A DNA stretch of 19,952 bases from an uncultured Rhodospirillaceae bacterium (GTDB lineage: Bacteria > Pseudomonadota > Alphaproteobacteria > RF32 > CAG-239): contig ONQU01000015.1 in NCBI GenBank assembly GCA_900320035.1, forward strand, positions 1 to 19,952, in the 5' to 3' direction. How positions within the stretch are numbered: the stretch's first letter is position 1; each line of letters starts with the position of its first letter. Positions 7,215 to 15,257 of this stretch are shown here, piece by piece. Below the pieces are notes generated by a model, which was not told the origin of the DNA, ran no database searches, and saw nothing but the letters and a program-made list of their open reading frames with translations. The position numbers were made by a program, and so were the translations under genes.

Positions 7215-8807
7215 ATGCCTCAGCAAACTATCAATCCGCGTAAAACATTTGCTATTATTTCACACCCGGATGCCGGTAAAACGACACTGACCGAAAAGTT
7301 GTTGTTGTTCGGCGGCGCTATTCAGCAAGCCGGTGCGGTTAAGGCACGCGGTGAAAATCGTAAAGCTCATTCCGACTGGATGAAGGTTGAGCAAGAGAGG
7401 GGAATTTCGGTGGCTTCATCGGTGATGAATTTTGAATATGCCGATACCACGTTTAATTTGCTCGATACGCCGGGGCACGAGGATTTTTCCGAAGATACTT
7501 ATCGTGTTTTAACGGCTGTTGATTCGGCTGTGATGGTATTAGATTCAGCTAAAGGTATTGAAGCGCAAACCAAGAAGTTATTTGAAGTCTGTCGTTTGCG
7601 CAATATTCCGATTATCACGTTTATCAACAAGTTGGACCGTGAAGATTTGGACCCGTTTGAATTGCTTGATGATATTGAAAATACATTGGCTTTAGAAGTG
7701 ACGCCGGCCAGTTGGCCGATTGGTAGTGGCAAGGATTTTCTCGGTTGCTATGATATTTTGCATGATCGACTGATTTTGATGAATAAGAATGGTACAAAAT
7801 CGCTGATTAACGATACCATTGAAACGTGCAACGGACTTGACGATCCGAAACTTGATGCTTTGTTGCCGGCTCACATGGTGGCAAAATTGCGTGAAGATGT
7901 GGCAATGGTTCGTGAGCTTTGTCCGGCATTTAATATGGAAGATTATTTGAGCGGTTCATTAACGCCGGTATTTTTTGGGAGCGCGGTTAATAATTTTGGT
8001 GTACGTGAGGTATTACAAGGCTTGACTGAATTTGCGCCAACACCGCAACCGCAAAATAGTGTTGAACGGGTGGTGCAAGCCGATGAGCCGAAAGTGACCG
8101 GTTTTATCTTCAAAATTCAAGCGAATATGGACCCGAAACATCGTGATCGTATTGCATTTATGCGCATTTGTTCAGGGCATTTTAAACGCGGTATGGGATT
8201 GTTGCAGGTACGGACCGGTAAAGAAGTAAAAATTGCAACGCCGGTGATGTTTTTGGCGCAAGAGCGTGAATTAACCGAAGATGCTTATGCCGGTGATATC
8301 ATCGGTATTCCGAATCATGGACAGCTAAGAATCGGTGATACATTGACTGAGGGCGAAAAAATTCATTACACCGGCATTCCGAGTTTTGCACCGGAGTTGT
8401 TACAATCGGTACGCGCTAAAGATCCGCTGAAATCGAAGCATTTAGCCAATGCCTTACAGCAAATTGCCGAAGAAGGCGGCGCCAGTATTTTTAAGCCGTT
8501 AAGCGGTTCAGAATATATTGTTGGAGTGGTGGGGGCTTTGCAATTTGAGGTGATTGCCGATCGTTTGCGTACGGAGTTTAATGTTGATGTTATTTTTGAG
8601 CAAACGCCATATTTTACGGCGCGTTGGGTGAGCGCAGACGATAAAAATATGTTGGAAAAATTTTATCACGCTTATCAAGCCAATATTGCTGATGATTATA
8701 ATGGTGCTAAAGTATTTTTGGCGCGCAATGCGTGGCACTTAGGTAAGGTAAAAGAAGATTTTCCGGCGCTGGAACTGCATAAAACTCGCGAACAAAATAT
8801 AAGCTAA
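7215..8807 (+). CDS. prfC: Peptide chain release factor 3 (RF3 GTPase)
   Basis: RF3 is a translational GTPase that recycles RF1 and RF2 from the ribosome after peptide release. The 530-residue length equals that of typical RF3. The GTPase motifs are all visible: G1 SHPDAGKTT (16-24), the switch region with ERGISVASSVM (61-71), G3 DTPGHEDFSEDTYR (84-97) and G4 NKLD (138-141). The EF-Tu-like second domain and the RF3 C-terminal domain (SGSEYIVGVVGALQFEV, then ARWV) follow. The AAGGA ribosome site is about seven bases before the ATG. It lies 33 bases after hydG on the same strand with no terminator, so it may share the tig-hydG transcript. No good terminator follows; only a five-base-pair stem (AAGCT/AGCTT near 8827-8844) is seen. 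Confidence 0.97.
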   Translation: MPQQTINPRKTFAIISHPDAGKTTLTEKLLLFGGAIQQAGAVKARGENRKAHSDWMKVEQERGISVASSVMNFEYADTTFNLLDTPGHEDFSEDTYRVLTAVDSAVMVLDSAKGIEAQTKKLFEVCRLRNIPIITFINKLDREDLDPFELLDDIENTLALEVTPASWPIGSGKDFLGCYDILHDRLILMNKNGTKSLINDTIETCNGLDDPKLDALLPAHMVAKLREDVAMVRELCPAFNMEDYLSGSLTPVFFGSAVNNFGVREVLQGLTEFAPTPQPQNSVERVVQADEPKVTGFIFKIQANMDPKHRDRIAFMRICSGHFKRGMGLLQVRTGKEVKIATPVMFLAQERELTEDAYAGDIIGIPNHGQLRIGDTLTEGEKIHYTGIPSFAPELLQSVRAKDPLKSKHLANALQQIAEEGGASIFKPLSGSEYIVGVVGALQFEVIADRLRTEFNVDVIFEQTPYFTARWVSADDKNMLEKFYHAYQANIADDYNGAKVFLARNAWHLGKVKEDFPALELHKTREQNIS

Positions 8808-8842
8808 TACGTGAATAGTAGCGGATAAGCTATTTGTTAAGC

Positions 8843-8870
8843 TTGCAATTTATTTTCAGGTGCTTATTAT
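8843..8870 (+). promoter_or_regulatory. Candidate sigma-70 promoter for the 8902 gene
   Basis: TTGCAA (-35) and TATTAT (-10, five of six matches) are separated by 16 bases, with the start codon 31 bases further on. It lies in the 94-base gap after prfC. Confidence 0.45.
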
Positions 8871-8901
8871 TTTTACAAGATTAAAAATTATGGAGGGGTA
8901 A

Positions 8902-10215
8902 ATGAAATTTGCCGTTAGTTTGGTGCGTTTGCTGTGCGGTTTGGTGGCTGGTGTGTTGTTGGTGGCGTACCTGTATTTTACCATAAACTATGAGCAGACC
9001 GGTGTTGCCGGCAGTCATACATTGGCTTTGGCGTGTTTGTTTTTGTTTGTTGCTGCCTTACTTATTTGGGGCGGTTTAGCGGTTATGAGCGATGTGTGGC
9101 TGAAAAGAATTGATAATAAGGAATTTTATCATAAATTGTTGCAAAAAGGCCAATTGAACGGTATAACGTCGGATTTAATGGCGGGTAATACGCAGCAGTT
9201 GGGTGAATTGCTTAAACAAATAAGTGCCACCAATGAAGATAGTAAACAAACGTTGCTTTCCGGCTTGTATGAATTAGGTGAAAAACTGCAAGCATTGAAA
9301 AATGAAAAAATGTCGGAAGATCAAAATACTTTGGTGGGTGAGGTGCGTGCTATCAGCCAAAATATGAATGAAGTACAAACGCAAATTGAAACATTGTTAA
9401 CGCAATTGCAACAACAAAAGAAAATTTTATCCCAACTTTCGGACTATCCTTCGCGGATGAATAATGGCGAAACAAAATATTATCCGGTATTGCAGGAAGA
9501 AGCGGATTATCCGGAGTCGGTTATTGATTATAATGAGTCGCAATCAAATGTTGATGTTATTGCAAATTCTGATACCGGTGAACAGGAGCCTAAGCTCGAA
9601 GAAACATCTGTTGCTGATGATGCTAAAATGGTGACGGAGATAACAGAAGACGATGTTCCTCTTGATGAATTTATGGACGAATCACTTGATGATTTGCTTA
9701 ATGAAGAAGTTGAAACTTCCGATGATAACTCTGATTCATTACAAGATTTACCCAAAGAAGATGAAAGCGTTGATTTCTCTGAAGATGTTTTTGATGTTGA
9801 TAATACAACGCTTGACTTAGAAGATGCTTCACCGGATTTTACATCTGCACTTTCGGAAACAACTGAAAATGTTGATTTGGGCGCGGATAATCCGTTTGGT
9901 ACCGAAGATTTAGCCCCTAATGCATCAGAAACCGAGATAAATTTTGAACCAAGCCAAGAAATTGACTTAGGCGCAGATAATCCATTTGGCGAGGAGGAAA
10001 CTAAAGAAGAAGCTGAAATCGATATTAAAGCGGTTGAGCCGGCGGTAAGTGCGAAGAAAAATGAACCGAATCTGGAGCAAATTTTTAACGATGAATTAGC
10101 TTCCGAATTGGCTGATTTGGAAATTTTGAACGGTAAACCGACGGAAAAAACGCAAGATGATATTGATTTAGAACAATTTTTTGCCGGTTATCGTAAGTCT
10201 ATGGATCAGCAATAA
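8902..10215 (+). CDS. Membrane-anchored coiled-coil protein with long acidic tail
   Basis: A 437-residue protein that I do not recognise. Two membrane segments lie at about residues 5-27 and 40-62, so both ends probably face the cytoplasm. A Gln/Leu/Lys-rich coiled-coil region follows (about 78-180, for example LGELLKQISATNEDSK, VQTQIETLLTQLQQQKK). From about residue 195 to the end the protein is strongly acidic and probably disordered. It contains DEFMDESLDDLLNEEVE and an exact duplication of DLGADNPFG (325-333 and 355-363). The end (LEQFFAGYRKSMDQQ) is amphipathic and less acidic. GGAGGGG lies just before the ATG. The architecture suggests a scaffold or docking protein at the inner membrane, with short linear motifs in the tail; this is inference. 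A strong terminator ends the gene. Confidence 0.85.
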   Translation: MKFAVSLVRLLCGLVAGVLLVAYLYFTINYEQTGVAGSHTLALACLFLFVAALLIWGGLAVMSDVWLKRIDNKEFYHKLLQKGQLNGITSDLMAGNTQQLGELLKQISATNEDSKQTLLSGLYELGEKLQALKNEKMSEDQNTLVGEVRAISQNMNEVQTQIETLLTQLQQQKKILSQLSDYPSRMNNGETKYYPVLQEEADYPESVIDYNESQSNVDVIANSDTGEQEPKLEETSVADDAKMVTEITEDDVPLDEFMDESLDDLLNEEVETSDDNSDSLQDLPKEDESVDFSEDVFDVDNTTLDLEDASPDFTSALSETTENVDLGADNPFGTEDLAPNASETEINFEPSQEIDLGADNPFGEEETKEEAEIDIKAVEPAVSAKKNEPNLEQIFNDELASELADLEILNGKPTEKTQDDIDLEQFFAGYRKSMDQQ

Positions 10216-10228
10216 AATGTGCTTAAAA

Positions 10229-10266
10229 CAAAACCCCGGCGTTGCAATGGCAAGGCGGGGATTTTG
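10229..10266. terminator. Bidirectional terminator between convergent genes
   Basis: The outer arms CAAAA/TTTTG and CCCCG/CGGGG, plus an inner TTGC-AATG-GCAA stem, form a long hairpin flanked by T-rich sequence on both strands. It serves the plus-strand gene ending at 10215 and the minus-strand gene ending at 10284. Confidence 0.88.
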
Positions 10267-10283
10267 TTATTTCTTAAAGGAGC

Positions 10284-10571
10284 TTAATCTTGAAATTCAA
10301 GCTGCTCCATGACGGCGTCAATCAGTTGACTGACCTTGGTCATTTTCTTGACTTCTGAATCGTTGAGCTGGATACCATAAAGGCGCTCCAAGCTGTCGAT
10401 GGTGTCCAAACGACCTTGCCCTGAAAAGTCAAGGGCAAAGATGCGAGAAAGCAATGAGCTTTCCCTTACTTTTTCTACTTCGGAGCTGTTAATCCAGTCC
10501 CTGTCGTAGAGGATGTCCTTTACTTGCGCGAGAACATCGGCGCGCTCTGTCATGAACTGTGTCATAGCCAT
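10284..10571 (-). CDS. Small acyl-carrier-like protein, probably acquired from Bacteroidota
   Basis: A 95-residue protein with the outline of an acyl carrier protein: a first helix (VLAQVKDIL), the ESSLL turn, LERLYGIQL (compare LEEEFGIEI of ACP), and a last helix VSQLIDAVMEQL. The phosphopantetheine DSL motif is not evident; the aligned stretch reads LDFSGQG, so it may not be modified, or the Ser may be shifted by one. Codon use differs from all neighbours: GAC 7 versus GAT 3, ATC 4 versus ATT 2, and AGG twice. The surrounding genes favour GAT, ATT and TTA/TTG. There is no Shine-Dalgarno at any of the candidate starts (10571, or in-frame Met codons 3 and 7). With the promoter at 10614-10644, this points to transfer from Bacteroidota. 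Function unknown. Confidence 0.75.
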   Translation of the reverse strand: MAMTQFMTERADVLAQVKDILYDRDWINSSEVEKVRESSLLSRIFALDFSGQGRLDTIDSLERLYGIQLNDSEVKKMTKVSQLIDAVMEQLEFQD

Positions 10572-10613
10572 TAAACTTTAATTTTTAGTACTAATAATTA
10601 ATATCTCTACCTA

Positions 10614-10644
10614 CAAAGGTAAGAGTTTTTGAAAAATTTGTCAA
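10614..10644 (-). promoter_or_regulatory. Bacteroidota-type promoter of the 10284-10571 gene
   Basis: On the minus strand, TTGACA (10644-10639) is followed after 17 bases by TACCTTTG (10621-10614). TAnnTTTG with an upstream TTG about 20 bases away is the housekeeping promoter form of Bacteroidota, and TACCTTTG is a very common version of it. As a proteobacterial promoter the -35 is perfect but the -10 (TACCTT) is poor. The start codon is about 43 bases downstream. Confidence 0.65.
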
Positions 10645-10673
10645 GATTTTTTTATCAAAAAGTGCAATTTTTT

Positions 10674-11396
10674 TTATTCATCGGCTTCAACGGCAGGTTC
10701 ATCCTCAATTTCATGGTCATCGAGCGAATAGCCGGTAGCACGAATGGTGCGAATATAATCAGGACCGAATTCGTTTAAAACCTTGCGCAAACGGCGGATA
10801 TGGACATCAATGGTGCGCATTTCCACATAGATGCTGTTACCCCATATTTCTTTGAGCAAATCTTGGCGGCTGAACACTTGGCGCGGGTGCGCAATCAAAA
10901 GTTGCAGAATCCGAAACTCGGTTGGACCGACACGCACATAATTCTCGCCGCGAAACACCTTTTTTTCGACCATATTTAGGGTTATGTCTTGGAAGTTGTA
11001 GGCTTTTTTAACCGGTGCAGTGGTGGTACTGACGCGGCGTAAGTTGGTTTTGATACGCGCTAAAAGTTCGGGTACCGAAAATGGCTTGGTAACATAATCA
11101 TCGGCACCGGCTGAAAGCCCGATGACTTTATCTTCTTCTTGTCCTTTAGCGGTCAGCATAATAATCGGAATATTTTTCAGTTCCGGATTGTTGCGAATGA
11201 TTTTACACAACTCTAAACCGGATATTTCAGGTAGCATCCAATCTAAAAGAATGAGTGACGGTAAATATTTTTCGACGGCCGCTAAGACACGATTACCGTG
11301 TGCTACCGTAATGGTATCATATCCGTTTTTTTCCAGGTTATATTTCAGCAATAAAGCAATGGCTTGTTCATCTTCTACAATCATAATCGTTGCCAT
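10674..11396 (-). CDS. phoB: PhoB-type response regulator
   Basis: A 240-residue OmpR/PhoB-family DNA-binding response regulator. The receiver domain (1-120) has the acidic pair Glu8/Asp9, phospho-acceptor Asp52 in LLDWMLPEISG, Thr82 in MLTAKG and Lys104 in YVTKPF. The winged-helix domain (about 135-228) contains VGPTEFRILQLLIAHPRQVFSR and VEMRTIDVHIRRLRKVL, very close to PhoB, which activates genes for phosphate uptake when phosphate is low. A short acidic tail (DDHEIEDEPAVEADE) follows. AGGAG lies eight bases before the ATG and is formed by the last codons of rpe, whose stop is only three bases upstream. It is the third gene of the rnd-rpe-phoB operon. No phoR-like kinase gene is adjacent. 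Other OmpR-family roles remain possible. Confidence 0.9.
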   Translation of the reverse strand: MATIMIVEDEQAIALLLKYNLEKNGYDTITVAHGNRVLAAVEKYLPSLILLDWMLPEISGLELCKIIRNNPELKNIPIIMLTAKGQEEDKVIGLSAGADDYVTKPFSVPELLARIKTNLRRVSTTTAPVKKAYNFQDITLNMVEKKVFRGENYVRVGPTEFRILQLLIAHPRQVFSRQDLLKEIWGNSIYVEMRTIDVHIRRLRKVLNEFGPDYIRTIRATGYSLDDHEIEDEPAVEADE

Positions 11397-11399
11397 GGT

Positions 11400-12047
11400 T
11401 TATTCTCCTAAAGTTCGTAATTTCTTGATATATTGTGTTGGGTTTTCTGCCTTAAAAATGGCACTTCCGGCGACCAAGACATCGGCACCGTGAGCCATAC
11501 AGTCAGCGCCGGTGGTTAAATTAATACCACCATCAACTTCGATGGTTATCGGTCGGTTGCTTATATATTGCTTAAGCGCGGCAATTTTACGAAGTTGATT
11601 TGGCATAAACTGCTGCCCGCCGAATCCCGGTTCAACCGTCATTACCAAGATATTATCAATATCATCTAAATAAGGGAGCACACTTTCAGCCGGTGTTTGC
11701 GGTTTCAATGATAGGCCGATTTTTATCATACGTTCACGTAGGTATGTAAAAATTTGCGGCAGATTTTGAGTTGCTTCAATATGCACTGTGATTAAATCAG
11801 CACCGGCATCGGCAAACATCGGTAAAAATTGTTCGGGATTTTCAATCATCAGATGCACATCAAAAAGTAATTTACTAGCCGGACGTAATTGTTTGACCAC
11901 ATGGGGACCAAAACTTAAATTTGGTACAAAATGCCCATCCATAATATCAAAATGCAACCATTGGGCACCGGCTTTTTCAACCATTTCAACTTGTTTTGCT
12001 AAGTATCCGGCATCGGCAGCTAATAAACTTGGAGCAATTTTAACCAT
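11400..12047 (-). CDS. rpe: Ribulose-phosphate 3-epimerase
   Basis: Interconverts D-ribulose 5-phosphate and D-xylulose 5-phosphate in the pentose phosphate pathway. The 215-residue TIM barrel has every family signature: APSLLAAD (5-12, with Ser7), LHFDIMDGHFVPN with metal ligand His32 and catalytic Asp34, DVHLMI with His65, VEPGFGGQ (138-145), and VDGGIN with the second catalytic Asp172. The phosphate-binding end GSAIF is also present. AAGGA is seven bases before the ATG and overlaps the end of rnd, eleven bases away, so it is translated from the same mRNA as rnd and phoB. Confidence 0.97.
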   Translation of the reverse strand: MVKIAPSLLAADAGYLAKQVEMVEKAGAQWLHFDIMDGHFVPNLSFGPHVVKQLRPASKLLFDVHLMIENPEQFLPMFADAGADLITVHIEATQNLPQIFTYLRERMIKIGLSLKPQTPAESVLPYLDDIDNILVMTVEPGFGGQQFMPNQLRKIAALKQYISNRPITIEVDGGINLTTGADCMAHGADVLVAGSAIFKAENPTQYIKKLRTLGE

Positions 12048-12058
12048 TTTGTTTTCCT

Positions 12059-13216
12059 TTAGATAAATTCAATCTGCTTTTTCTTCGGATTATATGTTAT
12101 GGCCAACTTACCTTTGCACATCATGGCAGCATATTGTCCGAAAACTTCATAGCGCCACCCCTGCATTGCCGGCGTTTTATCCGGTAAATTGGTGATAATA
12201 TAGCGTAAATCTTCATCATCGGCAATCAAATGGGCCGAAACACCGCATTCTACGCTTTTAAGCCGCAACAACATGCGCAACATCTCCATTAAACTCTGCT
12301 CATGATTAGGAACGCAGACTTTTGAATCTTTGCGATCTTGACGGCATTGCTCCGCTGGCATCGGATTTTGCGCAGCTTCGTGCAAAACATTGATAATTTC
12401 TTCACCTAGACGACCCTTGGCAATCTCTGCCTTGAGATTGCGCACCTTACTTAATTCTTCAACGGATTTCGGATGAGCACTGGCAATATTGAGTAAAACT
12501 TCATCTTTGGCAATAGATGAACGTGGTACATTATATTTTTGTGCCCGTTTTTCACGCCAAGCTGCCAAATATTTCAGAGCGGCCAAATAGTGTGGCGAGT
12601 AGGTGTTGTGGCGTAAACGCTTCCATGCCTCATCGGGCTTAATGTCATACGATTTTTCATCACACAAATCGGCTATTTCTTCTTTGATCCAATCTAAGCG
12701 ATTGTTATCAATCATATATTGATGCAGGTATTTATAGCAATCAATCAGATGAGTGACATCGCCCAAAGCATATTGCAATTGTTCTTCATCTAAAGGGCGT
12801 AAGCTCCAATCAGTCAGCCGGCATGATTTATCAATATCTTGTTTGGTAATGGCACGTACCAAATTACCATAACCGATGTTTTCAGCAAAACCGCAAACTT
12901 GCGCGGCAATTTGGGTATCAAACACATTTTTCGGTGTTTGACCGGTTAAATTATAGAAAATTTCGATATCTTGGCGTCCGGCATGAAAAACTTTAACAAT
13001 ATTCGGATTTTGCAATATGGCAAAAAAAGGCGATAAATCGATATTTGTCATCGGATCAATAATAGCCGCACCACCTTCATAGCCCACTTGTAGCAAACAA
13101 AGTTTTGAATAATAAGAGTGTTCGCGAATAAATTCAGAATCAACGGTAATAAAAGGTTGTTGCTGCAGAATTTCACAAAAAGCCAATAATTTTTCGTCGC
13201 TATCAATGACATTCAT
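12059..13216 (-). CDS. rnd: Ribonuclease D
   Basis: A 3'-to-5' exoribonuclease of the DEDDy class that trims tRNA and other structured RNA ends. The catalytic residues are at Asp26 and Glu28 (TVDSEFIRE), Asp83 (FHAGRQDIEIF), Tyr149 and Asp153 (YALGDVTHLIDCY). These equal E. coli RNase D positions shifted by two. An HRDC domain follows at about 205-285 (LAALKYLAAWREKRAQKYNV, then LLNIASAHPKSVEELSKV). The C-terminal region (about 310-385) is a second helical domain. Length 385 is normal. AGGAG is seven bases before the ATG. The gene diverges from aspS and heads the rnd-rpe-phoB operon; the rnd-aspS neighbourhood is common in alphaproteobacteria. Confidence 0.97.
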   Translation of the reverse strand: MNVIDSDEKLLAFCEILQQQPFITVDSEFIREHSYYSKLCLLQVGYEGGAAIIDPMTNIDLSPFFAILQNPNIVKVFHAGRQDIEIFYNLTGQTPKNVFDTQIAAQVCGFAENIGYGNLVRAITKQDIDKSCRLTDWSLRPLDEEQLQYALGDVTHLIDCYKYLHQYMIDNNRLDWIKEEIADLCDEKSYDIKPDEAWKRLRHNTYSPHYLAALKYLAAWREKRAQKYNVPRSSIAKDEVLLNIASAHPKSVEELSKVRNLKAEIAKGRLGEEIINVLHEAAQNPMPAEQCRQDRKDSKVCVPNHEQSLMEMLRMLLRLKSVECGVSAHLIADDEDLRYIITNLPDKTPAMQGWRYEVFGQYAAMMCKGKLAITYNPKKKQIEFI

Positions 13217-13275
13217 CTTCTTTCTCCTTGGCTTTCAGCATAGGCGTGATTGCTTAATATTTTTTTAATTTGTAG

Positions 13276-13304
13276 TTGATTTTATCGAAAATCCGCGTTA
13301 GAAC
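13276..13304 (+). promoter_or_regulatory. Candidate promoter for aspS
   Basis: TTGATT (-35) and TAGAAC (-10) are spaced by exactly 17 bases, about 35 bases before the aspS start. It lies in the divergent rnd-aspS gap. Its position rules out the longer aspS reading frame that begins at 13276. Confidence 0.5.
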
Positions 13305-13338
13305 AAAAAAAGTTAATTTGATAAAAAAAGAGGACATT

Positions 13339-15102
13339 ATGAACGAATATCGGACACATACTTGCGGCGAATTACGTGCCGCACATATCGGAGAAAACGT
13401 CAAACTTGCCGGGTGGATACATCGTAAGCGCAATTTAGGTAATTTATGCTTTGTTGATTTACGTGACCACTATGGTATTACACAATGTGTTTTTGACAGC
13501 TCATCAGCTTTATTTGCTAAGATGGAAAATATCCGTGTGGAGAGCGTTATCGGGATTAACGGCACGGTGGTGGCGCGCGAAAGCGTTAATAAAAATATGC
13601 CGACCGGTGATATTGAAATTCAAGTTTCTGATTTGGTGGTATATTCTGAGGCCGATGTTTTGCCAGTACAAGTGTTTGGTGAGGGTAATGAACCGGAAGA
13701 ATTGCGTTTGAAATATCGCTTTTTAGACTTACGACGCGAGCGTATTCACAGCAATATTATGCTTCGTTCAAAGGTAATTGCTGAAATGCGTCGTTTGATG
13801 GTAGAACAAGGCTTTACCGAATATCAGACGCCGATTTTGACAGCTTCATCACCGGAAGGAGCACGCGATTTCTTGGTTCCGTCACGTTTAAATCCGGGGC
13901 GGTTTTATGCTTTACCACAGGCACCGCAACAATTTAAACAGCTTTTGATGGTATCCGGTTTTGACCGCTATTTTCAAATTGCGCCGTGTTTCCGTGATGA
14001 AGATCCGCGGGCCGATCGTAGTCCTGGTGAATTTTATCAGCTTGATATGGAAATGTCATTTGTCACCCAAGAAGATGTTTTCAAAGTTATTGAAAAAACA
14101 ATGGGGACAATTTTTAATGAGTTTGCCAATGGTAAAAAGGTTGATCAGGCACCGTTTATGCGTATTCCGTTCCGGGAAGCGATGCTTAAATACGGTAGCG
14201 ATAAACCGGATTTGCGTAATCCGTTAACAATATGCGATGCAACCGGATTTTTCAATAATTCCGGTTTTGGGGTTTATGATGAAAAAGTTAAAAACGGTGA
14301 GCAAATTCGTGCCATTAAGTTGCCGAATGCCGGCAATAAACCGCGCTCATTCTTTGATAAATTTGATGCCTTTGCTAAAGAAGAGGGTTTCGGTGGTATA
14401 GCTTATGTGGCGTTTGCTGAAGGTGGTGCTAAGGGTATTGCCAAGTTCTTTGATGAATCTAAATTAGCCGAATTAAAACAGAGTTTTGACTTAGGTGAGG
14501 GCGATGCCGTTGTCTTTATGGGGGGTAAAAAAATCAATAAATTTGCCGGTATAATGCGTAACAAACTCGGCGAAGCTTTAGATTTGTTTGATAAAAATGC
14601 ATTTAAGCTTTGTTGGGTGGTTGATTTTCCTTTCTACGAGGAAAATGAAGAAACCGGTGCCATTGAATTTTCACATAACCCATTTTCAATGCCGCAAGGC
14701 GGTTTAGAGGCTTTGAACAATAAAAATCCGCTCGATATTTTGGCTTATCAATATGATTTGGTATGTAATGGAGTGGAATTAGCGTCGGGTGCGGTGCGTA
14801 ACCATTTACCGGAAATTATGTATCGGGCCTTTGCCATTGCCGGTTATGATAAAAGCATTGTTGATAACAAGTTTGGCGGTATGATTAGTGCGTTTAAGTT
14901 TGGGGCGCCGCCGCACGCCGGCTGTGCACCGGGAATTGACCGCACAGTGATGTTGCTTCTTGATGAGCCGATTATTCGTGATGTGATTTTGTTCCCGCTG
15001 AATGGTAAGGCGCAAGATTTAATGATGCAAGCACCAAATACGGTGACCGAGCAACAACTCAAGGATTTGCATATCAAAATTGATTTGCCAGAAGCTGAAT
15101 AA
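13339..15102 (+). CDS. aspS: Aspartyl-tRNA synthetase
   Basis: A class II synthetase that attaches aspartate to tRNA-Asp. It is 587 residues from the ATG at 13339, chosen because AGAGG lies five bases upstream and the protein then starts MNEYRTHTCGELRAA, the usual family start. An upstream in-frame ATG at 13276 sits in the promoter. The N-terminal anticodon-binding OB fold (1-110) contains WIHRKRNLGNLCFVDLRD. Motif 2 is FRDEDPRADRSPGEFYQLD from residue 218; motif 3 is GCAPGIDRTVMLLLDEP (528 onward, Arg535). The bacterial GAD insertion domain lies at about 290-420. SPGEFYQLDMEMSF is the alphaproteobacterial form. The position that is His in many non-discriminating enzymes (RRRDHGG) is Leu here (RKRNLGN). 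A strong hairpin terminator follows. Confidence 0.97.
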   Translation: MNEYRTHTCGELRAAHIGENVKLAGWIHRKRNLGNLCFVDLRDHYGITQCVFDSSSALFAKMENIRVESVIGINGTVVARESVNKNMPTGDIEIQVSDLVVYSEADVLPVQVFGEGNEPEELRLKYRFLDLRRERIHSNIMLRSKVIAEMRRLMVEQGFTEYQTPILTASSPEGARDFLVPSRLNPGRFYALPQAPQQFKQLLMVSGFDRYFQIAPCFRDEDPRADRSPGEFYQLDMEMSFVTQEDVFKVIEKTMGTIFNEFANGKKVDQAPFMRIPFREAMLKYGSDKPDLRNPLTICDATGFFNNSGFGVYDEKVKNGEQIRAIKLPNAGNKPRSFFDKFDAFAKEEGFGGIAYVAFAEGGAKGIAKFFDESKLAELKQSFDLGEGDAVVFMGGKKINKFAGIMRNKLGEALDLFDKNAFKLCWVVDFPFYEENEETGAIEFSHNPFSMPQGGLEALNNKNPLDILAYQYDLVCNGVELASGAVRNHLPEIMYRAFAIAGYDKSIVDNKFGGMISAFKFGAPPHAGCAPGIDRTVMLLLDEPIIRDVILFPLNGKAQDLMMQAPNTVTEQQLKDLHIKIDLPEAE

Positions 15103-15127
15103 TCAATTTTCAGCATTTAAGCAGTAA

Positions 15128-15172
15128 AAAATGGATATTCCTCAGGTTATAAAGGAATATCCATTTTGCTTT
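15128..15172 (+). terminator. Terminator after aspS
   Basis: A perfect 15-base-pair stem (15128-15142 with 15153-15167, AAAATGGATATTCCT and its complement) with a ten-base loop; the arm ends in TTTT, followed by GCTTT. Confidence 0.8.
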
Positions 15173-15188
15173 AACCGATATGCCCCAA

Positions 15189-15205
15189 TTATCTTGCCAA
15201 GATAA
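15189..15205. promoter_or_regulatory. Operator-like dyad before the small membrane protein
   Basis: TTATCTTG-C-CAAGATAA is a perfect 8-1-8 inverted repeat about 53 bases upstream of the 15258 start codon. The one-base centre suits a dimeric DNA-binding protein rather than an RNA hairpin. The regulator is unknown. Confidence 0.4.
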
Positions 15206-15257
15206 ATTGAAAACAGTTGTTGATGACATATTTAAAGACCGCGGATAAGGAGGAGAA

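Noticed and set aside
13276..13338. A 21-residue N-terminal extension of AspRS.
   Set aside because: It covers the likely promoter, and the family start MNEYRTHTCGELR has its own ribosome site.
15180..15248. A 22-codon open frame (MPQLSCQDKLKTVVDDIFKDRG) whose stop touches the strong ribosome site of the 15258 gene; possible leader peptide.
   Set aside because: It has no ribosome site and directly follows the aspS terminator; the frame is short enough to be chance.
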